NCBI RefSeq assembly: GCF_007997155.1
Contig: NZ_VORT01000007.1
Span: 62,001 to 126,000, forward strand
Direction of reading: 5' to 3'
DNA: 64,000 bases
DNA from: Aequorivita antarctica
Lineage (GTDB): Bacteria > Bacteroidota > Bacteroidia > Flavobacteriales > Flavobacteriaceae
Positions 40,983 through 51,068 of the stretch are shown here, piece after piece (the first letter of the stretch is position 1; each line of letters starts with the position of its first letter). A program made the position numbers and the translations under genes. Below the pieces are notes generated by a model, which was given only the letters and a program-made list of their open reading frames with translations, was not told the DNA's origin and searched no databases.

Positions 40983-43562
40983 ATGAAAAACAATGAAATG
41001 AAAGCAATCTCTTGGATTGGCAAGGTGCACTTAATTATAGCAATGTGTATCCTAACTGTCTGCCCTATTTTTGGGCAGACAGTATCCAAAAAATCATTAA
41101 TGCCAGAGGATTTTGATCAGTGGAGCTCGCAGCATAGCTATAGCCTTTCCCCAAAGGGCGATTGGATTAGTTGGATTGAGGATTATGAGATTGATGCGGA
41201 TACTCTGAAGTTGCTGTCAACAAATACCAAAAAGGAATTTGCGTTCCCAAATGGAGAGAATGGAACATTTGGCAATGCAGGTAAATGGTTCGCTGCAATG
41301 GGGGCAGAAAATACCGCCATACTTTTGGATCTGCAAAAAGGTAGCATATTTCGGTACATCAATATTCACAGTTTTCATTTTACAGAAAATGGAAAATTTA
41401 TTGCACTCTATAAAGTGAGCGGGGAGGAAAAATCGCTCATTGTCAAAAATTTGGAAAACAATCGGGAGGTTGAAATGGCAGCGGTTGCGGAATATGCATT
41501 CAATAAAAACGGAGATTCACTGGCCTTTATAACCAATACCGTTGAAAAGGGCTCTGTCAATATCATGAATACCAAGGATTTCAAAATCCACACCCTCTTT
41601 TCCAGCCAAAGTAATTTTAAGGATTTGGTCTGGAACCCGCAAGGCAACGGCATCCTTTTTATGGAAGACCCTAACAATGAGAACAGTGCAAACGCATTAT
41701 TACATTATTTTAACTTTAATTGCTCTCAGGTTTCCACCTCGCTGAATACAAAACATGCCAACTTTCCCAAAGATCAGAAATTTGCCCCTATAGAGCCTTT
41801 TTTTTCTAGGGATGGGACAAAGGTGTTTTTTTATAGTAACAGCCCACCCATTGCATCGAAAACCGATGTGGAAGTATGGTCGGCTACCGATGCGGTAATC
41901 TATCCCCGTAAAAATGCCGATTGGCTTGCTAACCCTTTTCTTTTAAATCAATGGGATCCAGCGAAGGATAAAATTTTGGAGATAGGCACGGGAGATTTTC
42001 CAGAGGTCGTTCTAACAGGTGACCATAAAAATGCGATAGTTTACAATCCGTGGGCCTATGAACCCCAAGAAAAGCGGTCGGGGAATATTGATCTATATCT
42101 GGTCAATTTGGAAAAGGGAGAAAGAAAACCACTCCTGAAAGCACAGGAGAGCTATTATAGAAGTTTTGTGGTTTCTCCTTCTGGTAATTATACAGCCTAT
42201 TTCAGGGATGGAAATTGGTGGAGTTACACTATTGGAACCGACACAAAAGTAAATCTTACCGAAAGTCTAAAAGTTCCTTTTGACAAACAGGATGAGCATT
42301 TTGATGGGGAAAGCAGCCATTTTGGGTTTGGTGGATGGCTTAACGATGACAGCAGCTTTATAGTGCGCGATTCCTTTTACGACTATTGGTTATTGCGTCC
42401 CGATACTGGAAAATCGGAAAGAATAACCTTCGGCATAGAAAAAGGAATGCGGTTTGAGGTCGTGGAGGATATGTATGGAAGCTATCCCAAAATGAGGACT
42501 CCCCAGTTTGAGAGTATGGCAATAGATGGAACGGAAGGTCTTATTTTTATTGGCCGGGGTAAAAACAATACCGAAGGACTTTATTTTTGGAAAGAGAAGT
42601 TTCCATTAAGGACAATGTATGAGGATACAAGGCATATTTCAGAAGTACGCAAAGCACGGGATAAAGATTTGTTCAGCTTTACCACGGAGACCTTTGCTAC
42701 TCCGCCCCGTCTAGAGGTTGTGGAGGGAAAAAAACTAAAGACGATAAACCAAACGAATCCACAGGCAGCCTACTATGGGATCGAAAAAATGGAGGTTATA
42801 AAGTATAAAGGCATCAATGATTCCCTTAAGGGGTTACTGTTCTACCCCCAGAATTATGTGGATGGCAAAAAACACCCCATGATTGTCCATATTTATGAAA
42901 GACAATCAGGACATTCAAATGAATATATAAATCCTTCCCTTTATTCTGGACAGGGCTTTAATCCAAAAGTTTATACAAATGCTGGTTATTTTGTACTCTT
43001 GCCAGATATTGATTATGAAATTGGCAATCCTGGTTATTCTGCCTTGGAATGTGTAACGAACGGTGTAGAAAAGGTCCTTTTGAATAAGAGCATCGATAGG
43101 AATAGATTGGGGCTTATAGGGCATTCTTTTGGCGGTTATGAGACCTCTTTTATCGTTACCCAGTCCCAGATGTTTGCTGCTGCAGTTTCTGGAGCTGGCA
43201 TCCACGATTTGCGAAGGGATTACTTTTCTATAGACCCACTCACTTTTATACAGAATAAATGGATGTATGAAACCTATCAGTTACGCTTTGGAAAACCATA
43301 TTTTGAGATCAGGGATTCCTATTTAAAAAACTGTCCTCTCCACAATGCGGCCTCTGTCAATACACCCTTGTTATTATGGACTGGCCAACGGGATGTGAGG
43401 ATAGATTACGGTCAAAGTGTAGAAATGTACCTGGCCCTGAAGGGGCTTGGGAAAAATGTGGAACTATTGGTATATCCCGAAGAGGGACATGCACTTTGGA
43501 CCAAGAGCAATCAAAGGGACCTAACGGAAAGAATCAAAAAATGGTTTGATGAGTATTTATAG
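40983..43562 (+). CDS. S9 family (prolyl oligopeptidase-type) secreted peptidase
   Basis: 859 residues. Signal peptide ending IFGQ (~1-31), an N-terminal beta-propeller region (~60-590), and a C-terminal alpha/beta hydrolase. Catalytic residues seen: Ser in LIGHSFGGYETSF, Asp in WTGQRDVRIDYG, His in YPEEGHALW. The nucleophile elbow GHSFGGYE is typical of S9 DPP/acylaminoacyl-type peptidases. It begins one base after the SusD stop, so it belongs to the same operon. It probably trims imported or surface-bound oligopeptides in the periplasm. Confidence 0.92.
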   Translation: MKNNEMKAISWIGKVHLIIAMCILTVCPIFGQTVSKKSLMPEDFDQWSSQHSYSLSPKGDWISWIEDYEIDADTLKLLSTNTKKEFAFPNGENGTFGNAGKWFAAMGAENTAILLDLQKGSIFRYINIHSFHFTENGKFIALYKVSGEEKSLIVKNLENNREVEMAAVAEYAFNKNGDSLAFITNTVEKGSVNIMNTKDFKIHTLFSSQSNFKDLVWNPQGNGILFMEDPNNENSANALLHYFNFNCSQVSTSLNTKHANFPKDQKFAPIEPFFSRDGTKVFFYSNSPPIASKTDVEVWSATDAVIYPRKNADWLANPFLLNQWDPAKDKILEIGTGDFPEVVLTGDHKNAIVYNPWAYEPQEKRSGNIDLYLVNLEKGERKPLLKAQESYYRSFVVSPSGNYTAYFRDGNWWSYTIGTDTKVNLTESLKVPFDKQDEHFDGESSHFGFGGWLNDDSSFIVRDSFYDYWLLRPDTGKSERITFGIEKGMRFEVVEDMYGSYPKMRTPQFESMAIDGTEGLIFIGRGKNNTEGLYFWKEKFPLRTMYEDTRHISEVRKARDKDLFSFTTETFATPPRLEVVEGKKLKTINQTNPQAAYYGIEKMEVIKYKGINDSLKGLLFYPQNYVDGKKHPMIVHIYERQSGHSNEYINPSLYSGQGFNPKVYTNAGYFVLLPDIDYEIGNPGYSALECVTNGVEKVLLNKSIDRNRLGLIGHSFGGYETSFIVTQSQMFAAAVSGAGIHDLRRDYFSIDPLTFIQNKWMYETYQLRFGKPYFEIRDSYLKNCPLHNAASVNTPLLLWTGQRDVRIDYGQSVEMYLALKGLGKNVELLVYPEEGHALWTKSNQRDLTERIKKWFDEYL

Positions 43563-43568
43563 GGCAAT

Positions 43569-44252
43569 TTAAATAAAACCCTTTTTTTTGGCTAGTTGAA
43601 TTAAATCTTTGTCACTGTTTTTTTTAATATTAAAAATCACCTTAAGGTTACGTTTTCTCTTTTCTATTCCTGCAATAGATAATGGGAGTACATTTGGAAT
43701 GTCCTTCATTTTAGTACCGATGCTTAATTCGTATAGAATTCTTCTATCCATACTGTCCAACATATGATCGCTCGACACATTGTTCCTTAGTACCTCCAGC
43801 ACGGATTCGGTAAAATACAACTTACCATCCAGCACTGCCTCAATAGCTTTTATCAATTCGTCGGGATCCAAATCATTTTTTATTAAAAAGCCTTCTGGAT
43901 TGACACTCTTTATGATGTTATGGATTCTATAATTATCACTATAAGTTGTGGAAACAATAATTTTTGTTTCCGGGAGCAATTCCCGAAATTTTATACCCAG
44001 GTCCTCTCCAGACAAAATTTTACCATCTTTGGTAGGCGGCAAACTGATATCTAAAAAAACCAAATCGATCGATTTTTTATTGGAAACTGTCTCCTTTATG
44101 GTTTCATACCCATCTGTACAGTTATGGCAGATGTCAATTATAAAATCAATGTCTTCTTTACTTTTTTTCAGTTCATTGAGCGCCAACATGTATGCCTGTG
44201 CAATAAGTGGGTGGTCATCTATTATGAGGATATTAAACATTTTTGTTTCCAT
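43569..44252 (-). CDS. NarL/LuxR-type response regulator
   Basis: 227 residues (a start at 44240, MFNILIIDDHP, is equally possible). Receiver domain ~5-135: acidic pair IIDDH, phospho-acceptor in VFLDISLPPTKDGK, Thr/Ser and Lys positions IVSTTYSD and LIKNDLDPDELI. The C-terminal HTH (~165-227) is short and atypical: LSIGTKMKDIPNVLPLSIAGIEKRKRNLKVIF. It starts 2 bases downstream of the histidine kinase stop, forming a two-component pair. It converges with the S9 peptidase gene six bases away and may control that operon. Confidence 0.9.
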   Translation of the reverse strand: METKMFNILIIDDHPLIAQAYMLALNELKKSKEDIDFIIDICHNCTDGYETIKETVSNKKSIDLVFLDISLPPTKDGKILSGEDLGIKFRELLPETKIIVSTTYSDNYRIHNIIKSVNPEGFLIKNDLDPDELIKAIEAVLDGKLYFTESVLEVLRNNVSSDHMLDSMDRRILYELSIGTKMKDIPNVLPLSIAGIEKRKRNLKVIFNIKKNSDKDLIQLAKKKGFI

Positions 44253-44254
44253 AT

Positions 44255-46303
44255 TTAGTGTATTGGGATTGCTATTTGGATGATTGTTCCTTTGTTTAAA
44301 ACACTTTTTATTTTTAAAGCCCCATTTAGCCTTTTAGTTCTTGACTGGATATTTTTTAATCCAATCCCCTTCTTTATTTTGTTTAAATTAAAGCCTTTTC
44401 CATTATCCTCGATATATAAATGAATGAGCCCATTCTCATTCGTTAATTCCAATTTTACAAAAGATGCATTTGCATATTTCAATATGTTTTGTAAAGATTC
44501 CTGCACAATTCTGTAAAGGTTTATTTTTAAGCTACCCGCTATCTCTTTTTTATCTAAAATTTCACAATATTTAAATTCATAATCAAATTTACCCACCTTT
44601 GCGTTTTCTTTTAGAAGCTTTTCCAATAGGCTCTCATAACCGCTTGAACTGTTCAACAAATGATTTTTTAGGTCGTGTGAAATTGTTCTAATTTCTTTTT
44701 CAATTGCTTTCAATTCACTTAAATGCGTCTTATAATCACCCTCTTCATCGTTGCTGTTGGAAAACTTAAAAAAACCAAGATTGAGGCGAGTTCCCAGCAA
44801 TCTATTCAGGATACCATCATGAAGCTCTTCTGAAATTCTGGTCCTTTCTTCCATCTTTCCCTCTTCCAATTTTGCCTGCTGACTTAAATTTAAAAAATAA
44901 ATTTCTTCATTGCTAATTTGTTGCTGGGTTTCATAATGTAAGACTTTATTCTTTGAATATTGGCGCAATAAAAAATATAGTAGGGTAAGGATAGAGATAA
45001 TTCCAATGCTAATGGCCAATATCCAGATTTTCTGTTGTTTTAGCCGTAACGTGTCATAGATATATTCATCCGTTTCAAAATCAATTCTCGTGAATTTATT
45101 TCTTATTTTTCTTTCTTCTGTCTGAAGGCTATCATTAAGATATAATAGTTTTTTTAAATATTCCGGAGCATTTTCTTGATCCAATTTTGATAGCAATTGT
45201 AGTGAGGACATATAATCCCTATGATTATTGAGGTCCAATGCTATATCTGCTGCGCCTTCTGCATAATGTATAGCTTGTGCTGTATCGGCAATAGCTGAAT
45301 AATATTCTGCCAAATGGATTTTATTTATTGTAATACCTGAAGAATTATTCAAGCTGTCGCGTATCCGCAACGACCCCTGAAGTTCCTGGAGTACTCCGTT
45401 TAGATGGTTCATCTTGAGGTTACAATACGCCCTATTGTCTATTATACGGGCATATAACTGAATGTTCCCAGCTAACAAATCTTTATTTGCAAGCGCCTTA
45501 TTAAAATATTCGTTTGCCTTGGCATATTCCTTTTGCTTGACGTAGACCAAGCCAATATTATTTAAACAGCCCTCATAGTTTGTCCCTTTATCATTTACAA
45601 ACTCAAGTTGTTCCAAGGCTTTTTCATTATAAAATAACGCTCTGTCAAACTCCTCCAGTTCTTTATAGATAACCGCCAAATGCTTATAACATTCAAATAG
45701 AAGATCCGGCTTATTGAGTGGCTTCAATATTGAGATTGCCTCAATATTCAATATTTCGCTCCCTGTATAATCCTTTAATCTCCCCCTTATAAATGCCATA
45801 TTATAAAGCATTTTTGCCGTATAATATCTTTTATCAATACTTTTGAAATACAATTGCGCATTTCTATAGTAATAATAAGCACTGTCATACACTTCCTTTT
45901 CAATATAGTAAGTTCCATAGTTCCAGCTAGCGTCTGCAAGTCCGAATGTATCTGCTGCCTTAGTGGAAAGACTCATAACTTGTTTGTTTAAGCTTTTAAA
46001 CAAGGCTGAATCCTTAATACGATTTGCCCTGCAGGCAAGAGAACTTAACTTACGGATTTTTAAAGAATCTTGAATTGTGCTACTTTTTAACTTTTCAAGA
46101 GTATCCAGTATTGCCAAAGCTTTGGCTTGATGGTCTCTGTTAATTTGAACGGAGTCCCCGTTTTCTATACTTAAGGTTTTTGTATTTGAAATCTTGGAAG
46201 TTTTATCCCCTATTTCTTTTTGTTGGCAAAAACAAATAAAAAAAGTTAGGGCAATCACAACGATTGATTTGGAGACAGCTTTAGCTTTTATTTGAAATCC
46301 CAT
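44255..46303 (-). CDS. TPR-containing sensor histidine kinase
   Basis: About 682 residues from the ATG at 46303. The in-frame ATG at 46342 lies inside the 46321-46349 hairpin and is not favoured. A signal/TM segment at the N-terminus ends with FFICFCQQ (possible lipoprotein). A periplasmic TPR region follows (~80-370: YYRNAQLYFKSIDKRYYTAKML, LNNIGLVYVKQKEYAKANEYFNKAL), then a TM helix (~405-425). The HisKA_3 box is RTRISEELHDGILNRLLG and the HATPase has EDNGKGFNL and GIGLKNIQSR. Standard Bacteroidota NarX-like kinase, pairing with the adjacent regulator. Confidence 0.92.
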   Translation of the reverse strand: MGFQIKAKAVSKSIVVIALTFFICFCQQKEIGDKTSKISNTKTLSIENGDSVQINRDHQAKALAILDTLEKLKSSTIQDSLKIRKLSSLACRANRIKDSALFKSLNKQVMSLSTKAADTFGLADASWNYGTYYIEKEVYDSAYYYYRNAQLYFKSIDKRYYTAKMLYNMAFIRGRLKDYTGSEILNIEAISILKPLNKPDLLFECYKHLAVIYKELEEFDRALFYNEKALEQLEFVNDKGTNYEGCLNNIGLVYVKQKEYAKANEYFNKALANKDLLAGNIQLYARIIDNRAYCNLKMNHLNGVLQELQGSLRIRDSLNNSSGITINKIHLAEYYSAIADTAQAIHYAEGAADIALDLNNHRDYMSSLQLLSKLDQENAPEYLKKLLYLNDSLQTEERKIRNKFTRIDFETDEYIYDTLRLKQQKIWILAISIGIISILTLLYFLLRQYSKNKVLHYETQQQISNEEIYFLNLSQQAKLEEGKMEERTRISEELHDGILNRLLGTRLNLGFFKFSNSNDEEGDYKTHLSELKAIEKEIRTISHDLKNHLLNSSSGYESLLEKLLKENAKVGKFDYEFKYCEILDKKEIAGSLKINLYRIVQESLQNILKYANASFVKLELTNENGLIHLYIEDNGKGFNLNKIKKGIGLKNIQSRTKRLNGALKIKSVLNKGTIIQIAIPIH

Positions 46304-46320
46304 AATAACAAATCTAAATA

Positions 46321-46349
46321 AAAGCCTTTGATTAATAATCAAAGGCTTT
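46321..46349 (-). terminator. Hairpin between the small lipoprotein gene and the kinase gene
   Basis: AAAGCCTTTGATTA and its complement form a 14-bp near-perfect palindrome, followed on the minus strand by a T-rich stretch. It lies 23 bases after the lipoprotein stop and would end its transcript. Confidence 0.7.
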
Positions 46350-46372
46350 GGAAATCGATCGACCCTTAAGAA

Positions 46373-46546
46373 TTAGTTCTCATCTTCGTCCTTATCATTG
46401 TCTGGACCAATATCATCATCATCACCAGTACTGACAATCTGTGAAGAATTGTTGTTTTGATTGGTGTAAGAAATTTCTTGAGGAGTACAAGATAAAAACG
46501 AGCTTCCTAAGATTAGAAAAATTACAAATGTTAGCGAAGTTTTCAT
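46373..46546 (-). CDS. Small acidic lipoprotein
   Basis: 57 residues. A lipoprotein signal MKTSLTFVIFLILGSSFLSC leaves a 37-residue mature peptide starting at the lipidated Cys. It has an asparagine-rich middle (YTNQNNNSSQ) and an acidic tail TGDDDDIGPDNDKDEDEN that could bind calcium. It begins with a clear ATG at 46546 and stops at 46373 before a terminator. It is upstream of the sensor kinase on the same strand. Its function is unknown; it could be an envelope ligand of the kinase or a secreted calcium-binding peptide. Confidence 0.75.
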   Translation of the reverse strand: MKTSLTFVIFLILGSSFLSCTPQEISYTNQNNNSSQIVSTGDDDDIGPDNDKDEDEN

Positions 46547-46749
46547 AGTTTAGAGTTTTAGGGTTATTAAAAAAAGTTCATTGTCACATATTTCAAAATC
46601 AAAATTTTGAACATAATCACAATATTTATAAATCTGGAAAGGCCTTTCCCGACTGGGCATTTGAACTAATTTACTATCACTACTGAATTTCCCCCAATGA
46701 TTCTGACGGTATTTAGTGAGTTATAGCAGTCTGTTAGTGAGATTGGTAA

Positions 46750-47490
46750 TCATGAGAGGGAAGCCTCGTCCAAAAGCGAATAGGATGTCATTGACAGCCT
46801 ATCATTTATTAAATCAATATTTTTAAGGAATGCTTTTGTGAAAGGTAGTTTGACATCCTTTCTTGATATGGAACAAATACACTTGCCATAGTGGATTCTA
46901 GAAACGTATTTACTATTTACTATATAACTCCTGTGGATTCTAATAAAGTTTTTTGGCAGCACATCCTCGTAATTTTTAAGCGTTTTGAAAGCACCGACAA
47001 TAGAACCATCGACCATATGAAAATCGGTAGTATTATTATCGGCTTTTAAATAAAGGATATTTTTGATATCGAGGTATTGGAAGTCGCCATATGATTTTAA
47101 ACAAAGCTTCTCAAGATGTTGCTGGGAGTATCTTTTGTTATAGCTCAAAACACATTTCCTTAAATCGAGTTCAGCTATAGGTTTCAGTAATAAATCAAAA
47201 AAATTATTCTTGATTAGATCGTAGGCTCTTTCTTTTGTGTACGACAGGCCAATCAACGCGGGTGGGATTTCACAATACTTATAAATTTCAGCTACAAACG
47301 TGAATATATCATCAAACATATAATCAATATTCAAAAAGACCAGTTGGGGAGATTCTTTTAAAATTGCGTTGAGTGCCCTATCATATTCCTGATAGTTTCC
47401 TAAAAAATGGAATTGATCAAAACCTTCAAGAAGATCTTGGATTCTCTCAAGTGTTTCGCTTTCCTTTTCTATGATTATATAACCTATCAA
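46750..47490 (-). CDS. LytTR-family regulator with degenerate receiver domain
   Basis: 246 residues. The N-terminal ~120 residues have receiver topology but lack key residues: the acidic pair is IIIEKE rather than DD, and the phospho-acceptor position reads VFLNID (Asn for Asp). KP near LLLKPI is kept. A LytTR DNA-binding domain (~135-235) is clear: DFQYLDIKNILYLKADNNTTDFHMVDG, NFIRIHRSYIVN, VSRIHYG. It probably acts without phosphorylation. It lies alone, divergent from the subtilisin gene 327 bases away, which it may control. Confidence 0.85.
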   Translation of the reverse strand: MIGYIIIEKESETLERIQDLLEGFDQFHFLGNYQEYDRALNAILKESPQLVFLNIDYMFDDIFTFVAEIYKYCEIPPALIGLSYTKERAYDLIKNNFFDLLLKPIAELDLRKCVLSYNKRYSQQHLEKLCLKSYGDFQYLDIKNILYLKADNNTTDFHMVDGSIVGAFKTLKNYEDVLPKNFIRIHRSYIVNSKYVSRIHYGKCICSISRKDVKLPFTKAFLKNIDLINDRLSMTSYSLLDEASLS

Positions 47491-47817
47491 AATATGTTCA
47501 TAATTCTGAATAAATTTATAAGAAAATGAAAAGACTATGGTAGGGTTTTGTGTTATAATAAATAAGGTTATCTCTTACTTTTTACATTAAAATAGAACCA
47601 CAAATATTCAGGGGAAATTCTCTGTTCTTCGATTTAATAAAATATACTGTTTTATAAAATTCCATATAGGCAACCAAACTACAGGCGGAAATTAGACTCG
47701 TAAAAATTAGATGGAAAAACCTTATAAATTCGGATAATTTACCTTACCGATGTCTCTCTGTTAATCCATAAATTTATTCAACTAACAAAAAATAAGTTTA
47801 ACCCTAAATTTTTGATC
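47491..47817. other. 327-bp divergent intergenic region
   Basis: Between the LytTR regulator and the subtilisin gene. It is AT-rich with no ORF or strong hairpin. No clear TTG-N20-TAnnTTTG promoter was found for either gene. It could contain LytTR sites, but no obvious tandem repeats are visible. Confidence 0.4.
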
Positions 47818-50775
47818 ATGAAGAAATTAAAACTACTTTTTTCGGTTCTATGCATTCTCTTTTTTAGTTTATCTGGGATTTCCCAGGAAAAAGAGAGTGA
47901 TTTTTACTACTATAATGGAAATAAAATTTTCCTGGAAAAAAACACCCAATATCTATATGTGGTGACCAACAGTTCTCTAAAAACTCAAGCTGCATTAGAA
48001 AAAAACCTCGATCTTATAAATAAGGTCTCTAAGTTCAAAAGGGATGATGTACTTCAATCCTTAAACAAGGTTTCTTTTGGAATTAGCGCAAATCCTGAAA
48101 ATTATTCAGCAGAAGTTGAATTGGGAAATCAACCGCTTGACAAAAGCCTATATCAAACCACCGTTGAAAGTATAAAAAACAATAGAAGTGTGGTATTTAC
48201 AGCCCCCTATTATTATGATACTGCTGGCAAGAAAATGGCTCTAACCCAATATTTTAATGTAAAACTTAAAAATGAAGGGGATATTGATGTGTTAATGGAT
48301 TATACGTCTAAAACTAACACTGAAATTATAGGGCAAAATTCATTTATGCCTTTGTGGTATACTGTGGGCATAACTCCGTCGAGTAAAGTAAATGCCATGT
48401 CTATGGCAAATAGATTTTACGAGTCTAACTTATTTGAGAATGCCGAACCTAATTTTATGATAGAACTGACCCAATTTGGTTCAGCAGAATCACTTATTGA
48501 GGATTTAGCCCTGCCTTCAATGGATACTTTTTTTAACAATCAATGGGGGCTAAAAAATACGGGGCAATATGGTGGTACATCAGGCATTGATATAAATGCT
48601 GAAAGTGCTTGGTTGGATACAAAAGGTTCCCCGGCCATAAAAGTTGCTGTTTTTGACGAAGGGTATGAACAAAACCATCCAGACTTACTACACAATAATT
48701 ATGGAACAGGATATGATTCAGATTCTGGAACTACACCCTCTGTGGTATGGGGTTCCCATGCAACTGCTTGTGCTGGAATTATTGGGGCGCAACAGGACAA
48801 CAATCTTGGAGTTACTGGTGTTGCCCCCCGCACAAATTTAATGTCTGTCAGTATAAGGTTTAGCACTACTAATTATATGAAATTGGCAAATGGTATAAAT
48901 TGGTCATGGCAAAATGGGGCAGATATTATTAGTAACTCATGGGGCGGAGGAAGTCCTTCCGCATTATTTGATAACGCCATAACTAATGCATTTACTAATG
49001 GAAGAGATGGACTTGGAACTGTCATAGTTTTTTCTTCTGGAAATAGCAACAGTTCTTCCATACCTTACCCCATTAATAGTAATTCAAATATAATTTCAGT
49101 CGGAGCCATGAGCATGTGTGGTGAACGAAAAAATCCAAGCTCTTGTGATGGGGAAAATTGGTGGGGCAGTAATTATGGAAATATTTTAGACGTAGTTGCC
49201 CCTGGAGTCAAAATAGCAACTACTGACAGGCAAGGTACTGCTGGATATTCCACAACGGATTATGTCCAAAATTTTAATGGCACCTCCTCAGCCTGCCCAA
49301 TGGTTTCTGGTGTAGCAGCACTTATCTTGGCGGAAAATCCTTGCTTAAGTCATACTCAAGTTCAAGATATAATAGAGCAAACAAGCCAAAAGGTACGTAC
49401 TGATTTATATACATACAGTACAACGGGAGGAAGACCTAATGGAACATGGAACAACCAGATGGGTTATGGTCTTGTTGACGCTGAAGCCGCAGTTAATTTG
49501 GCGCAAATAACGGCTCCTCCAGGAAGCACTGCCTTTGATTTATATTCACAGGATAGACCTGATGACACTGGATTAGAGCCAAATACTATTTCCACATGGT
49601 TTTGGGGCAGTGAAGACATGTGGGTTAGACAAAACCTTGATGGCGGTCTAGCACATCAAAACCCTGAATTTAAAATGTATTCACCTAATGGAATTTATGT
49701 AAAAGTTAGAAACAAAGGAACTACCACTTCGGATTGTGCTACTCTAAAAGTATATTTTGCAAGAGCCTCAACCGGACTTACTTGGCCAACCCATTTCATC
49801 AATAATTATGCAGGACCATTATTAAATGGTGATATTATTGGTACGGCTGCAATACCATCCATTCCTCCAAATGGAACTGCCATAATTGAAATACCCTGGT
49901 ATCCTCCAAACCCAGCTGACTACGGAAGCAGTGGAGATCATCACTTTTGTTTGACTTCCCGGATAGTTTCTGCAAACGATCCAATGTATAATGAGGTTAA
50001 CTACGTCAATATTGGACAAAATGCATATAATAACAATAATATTATTTGGAAGAATGTAAATGTCTATAATGCTATATTAACTGACTTACCTATTCACAAT
50101 GTATATATTCGGGGTATTGACATGGAAAATGAAATGGTTAATATCCGTTTTATTGGAAATGGAATGGATGATTTTGACAGAGTTGAGAAAGACTTCTTTG
50201 AACTTGGCGTGATGGAGATTGAAATGGATGAAGAATTGTTTAGACGCATGATGGATAATGGGTGTCTTGATGGACGCGGCATTGAAATAATTGGAGAAAA
50301 CAAAGTTATGATTACTTCCTCTGAGGCAGTCTTTAAAAATGTTCCATTAAGATATGAAGAAACATTTACCTTACATAACCAATTTAGAGTCAACGAGGCG
50401 ATTGAACCTGGCAAGCAATTGCTTCTTGATGTGGTTCAGGAAAATGCTAATAAAGGCCATTATGAAGGAGGTGAACGCTTTGTCATTATAAATGATAAAA
50501 AACAGGCAAGTAAGGACGCGAAAGTTTCGGTCATACCATCCCCAACGTTTAATATTGTACCAAACCCAACCCAGGGAATGTTTAATATTGTTCTTGATAA
50601 AAAAATCAATGGTACCTATAGTGTTATTGATATTTACGGAAATATTTTACATTCGGGAGATATTAAGGATGCGGAGCAAATATCTATTAACATGGGTACA
50701 GCACCTACAGGACTATATTATGTCAAGGTGGTTTCCAATGAATTCAACAGCATCAAGACATTACTTAAAAAATAA
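47818..50775 (+). CDS. Subtilisin-like (S8) serine peptidase with type IX secretion tail
   Basis: About 985 residues from the ATG at 47818 (a preceding TTG codon at 47812 is not needed). Sec signal peptide (~1-22, GISQ). Prodomain to ~230, then an S8 catalytic domain: Asp in VAVFDEGYEQNHPDL, His in VWGSHATACAGIIGA, oxyanion/Ser in FNGTSSACPMVSGVAALI. Middle beta-rich region (~580-880). T9SS sorting domain at the end (IVPNPTQGMFNI... to SIKTLLKK). A secreted surface protease that likely feeds peptides to the upstream SusCD/S9 system, though it is transcribed separately. A terminator follows. Confidence 0.93.
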   Translation: MKKLKLLFSVLCILFFSLSGISQEKESDFYYYNGNKIFLEKNTQYLYVVTNSSLKTQAALEKNLDLINKVSKFKRDDVLQSLNKVSFGISANPENYSAEVELGNQPLDKSLYQTTVESIKNNRSVVFTAPYYYDTAGKKMALTQYFNVKLKNEGDIDVLMDYTSKTNTEIIGQNSFMPLWYTVGITPSSKVNAMSMANRFYESNLFENAEPNFMIELTQFGSAESLIEDLALPSMDTFFNNQWGLKNTGQYGGTSGIDINAESAWLDTKGSPAIKVAVFDEGYEQNHPDLLHNNYGTGYDSDSGTTPSVVWGSHATACAGIIGAQQDNNLGVTGVAPRTNLMSVSIRFSTTNYMKLANGINWSWQNGADIISNSWGGGSPSALFDNAITNAFTNGRDGLGTVIVFSSGNSNSSSIPYPINSNSNIISVGAMSMCGERKNPSSCDGENWWGSNYGNILDVVAPGVKIATTDRQGTAGYSTTDYVQNFNGTSSACPMVSGVAALILAENPCLSHTQVQDIIEQTSQKVRTDLYTYSTTGGRPNGTWNNQMGYGLVDAEAAVNLAQITAPPGSTAFDLYSQDRPDDTGLEPNTISTWFWGSEDMWVRQNLDGGLAHQNPEFKMYSPNGIYVKVRNKGTTTSDCATLKVYFARASTGLTWPTHFINNYAGPLLNGDIIGTAAIPSIPPNGTAIIEIPWYPPNPADYGSSGDHHFCLTSRIVSANDPMYNEVNYVNIGQNAYNNNNIIWKNVNVYNAILTDLPIHNVYIRGIDMENEMVNIRFIGNGMDDFDRVEKDFFELGVMEIEMDEELFRRMMDNGCLDGRGIEIIGENKVMITSSEAVFKNVPLRYEETFTLHNQFRVNEAIEPGKQLLLDVVQENANKGHYEGGERFVIINDKKQASKDAKVSVIPSPTFNIVPNPTQGMFNIVLDKKINGTYSVIDIYGNILHSGDIKDAEQISINMGTAPTGLYYVKVVSNEFNSIKTLLKK

Positions 50776-50791
50776 TAACCCTAATTCTATT

Positions 50792-50823
50792 AAAAAGCCG
50801 TCTAAATTTTAGATGGCTTTTTT
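50792..50823 (+). terminator. Terminator after the subtilisin gene
   Basis: AAGCCGTCTAAA pairs with TTTAGATGGCTT (one G-T) and is followed by TTTTTTATTT. It starts 17 bases after the stop. Confidence 0.8.
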
Positions 50824-51017
50824 TATTTATCTATTCTGAAGGAAAATGCAAACTAAGAGTATTAAAAGTAATTTTTAAATCATTATTTACTATGAATCTG
50901 ATGGAATAGCATTTGGCTGAAATTATTTTTGGAACTCTGTTATAGTGCTACTCTTCAAAGAAAGGCGCTTTATTTTTCGAAAGCCATAGATAAGGATTAA
51001 TGTATTAGTTAAGATCC

Positions 51018-51055
51018 AAAAAAAACCCGGAATAGTTTATCCTTTCTATTCCGGG
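51018..51055 (-). terminator. Terminator of the DUF6520 gene
   Basis: On the minus strand CCCGGAATAG and CTATTCCGGG form a perfect 10-bp stem followed by eight T. It lies 14 bases after the DUF6520 stop. Confidence 0.85.
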
Positions 51056-51068
51056 CATTGACATTTAC

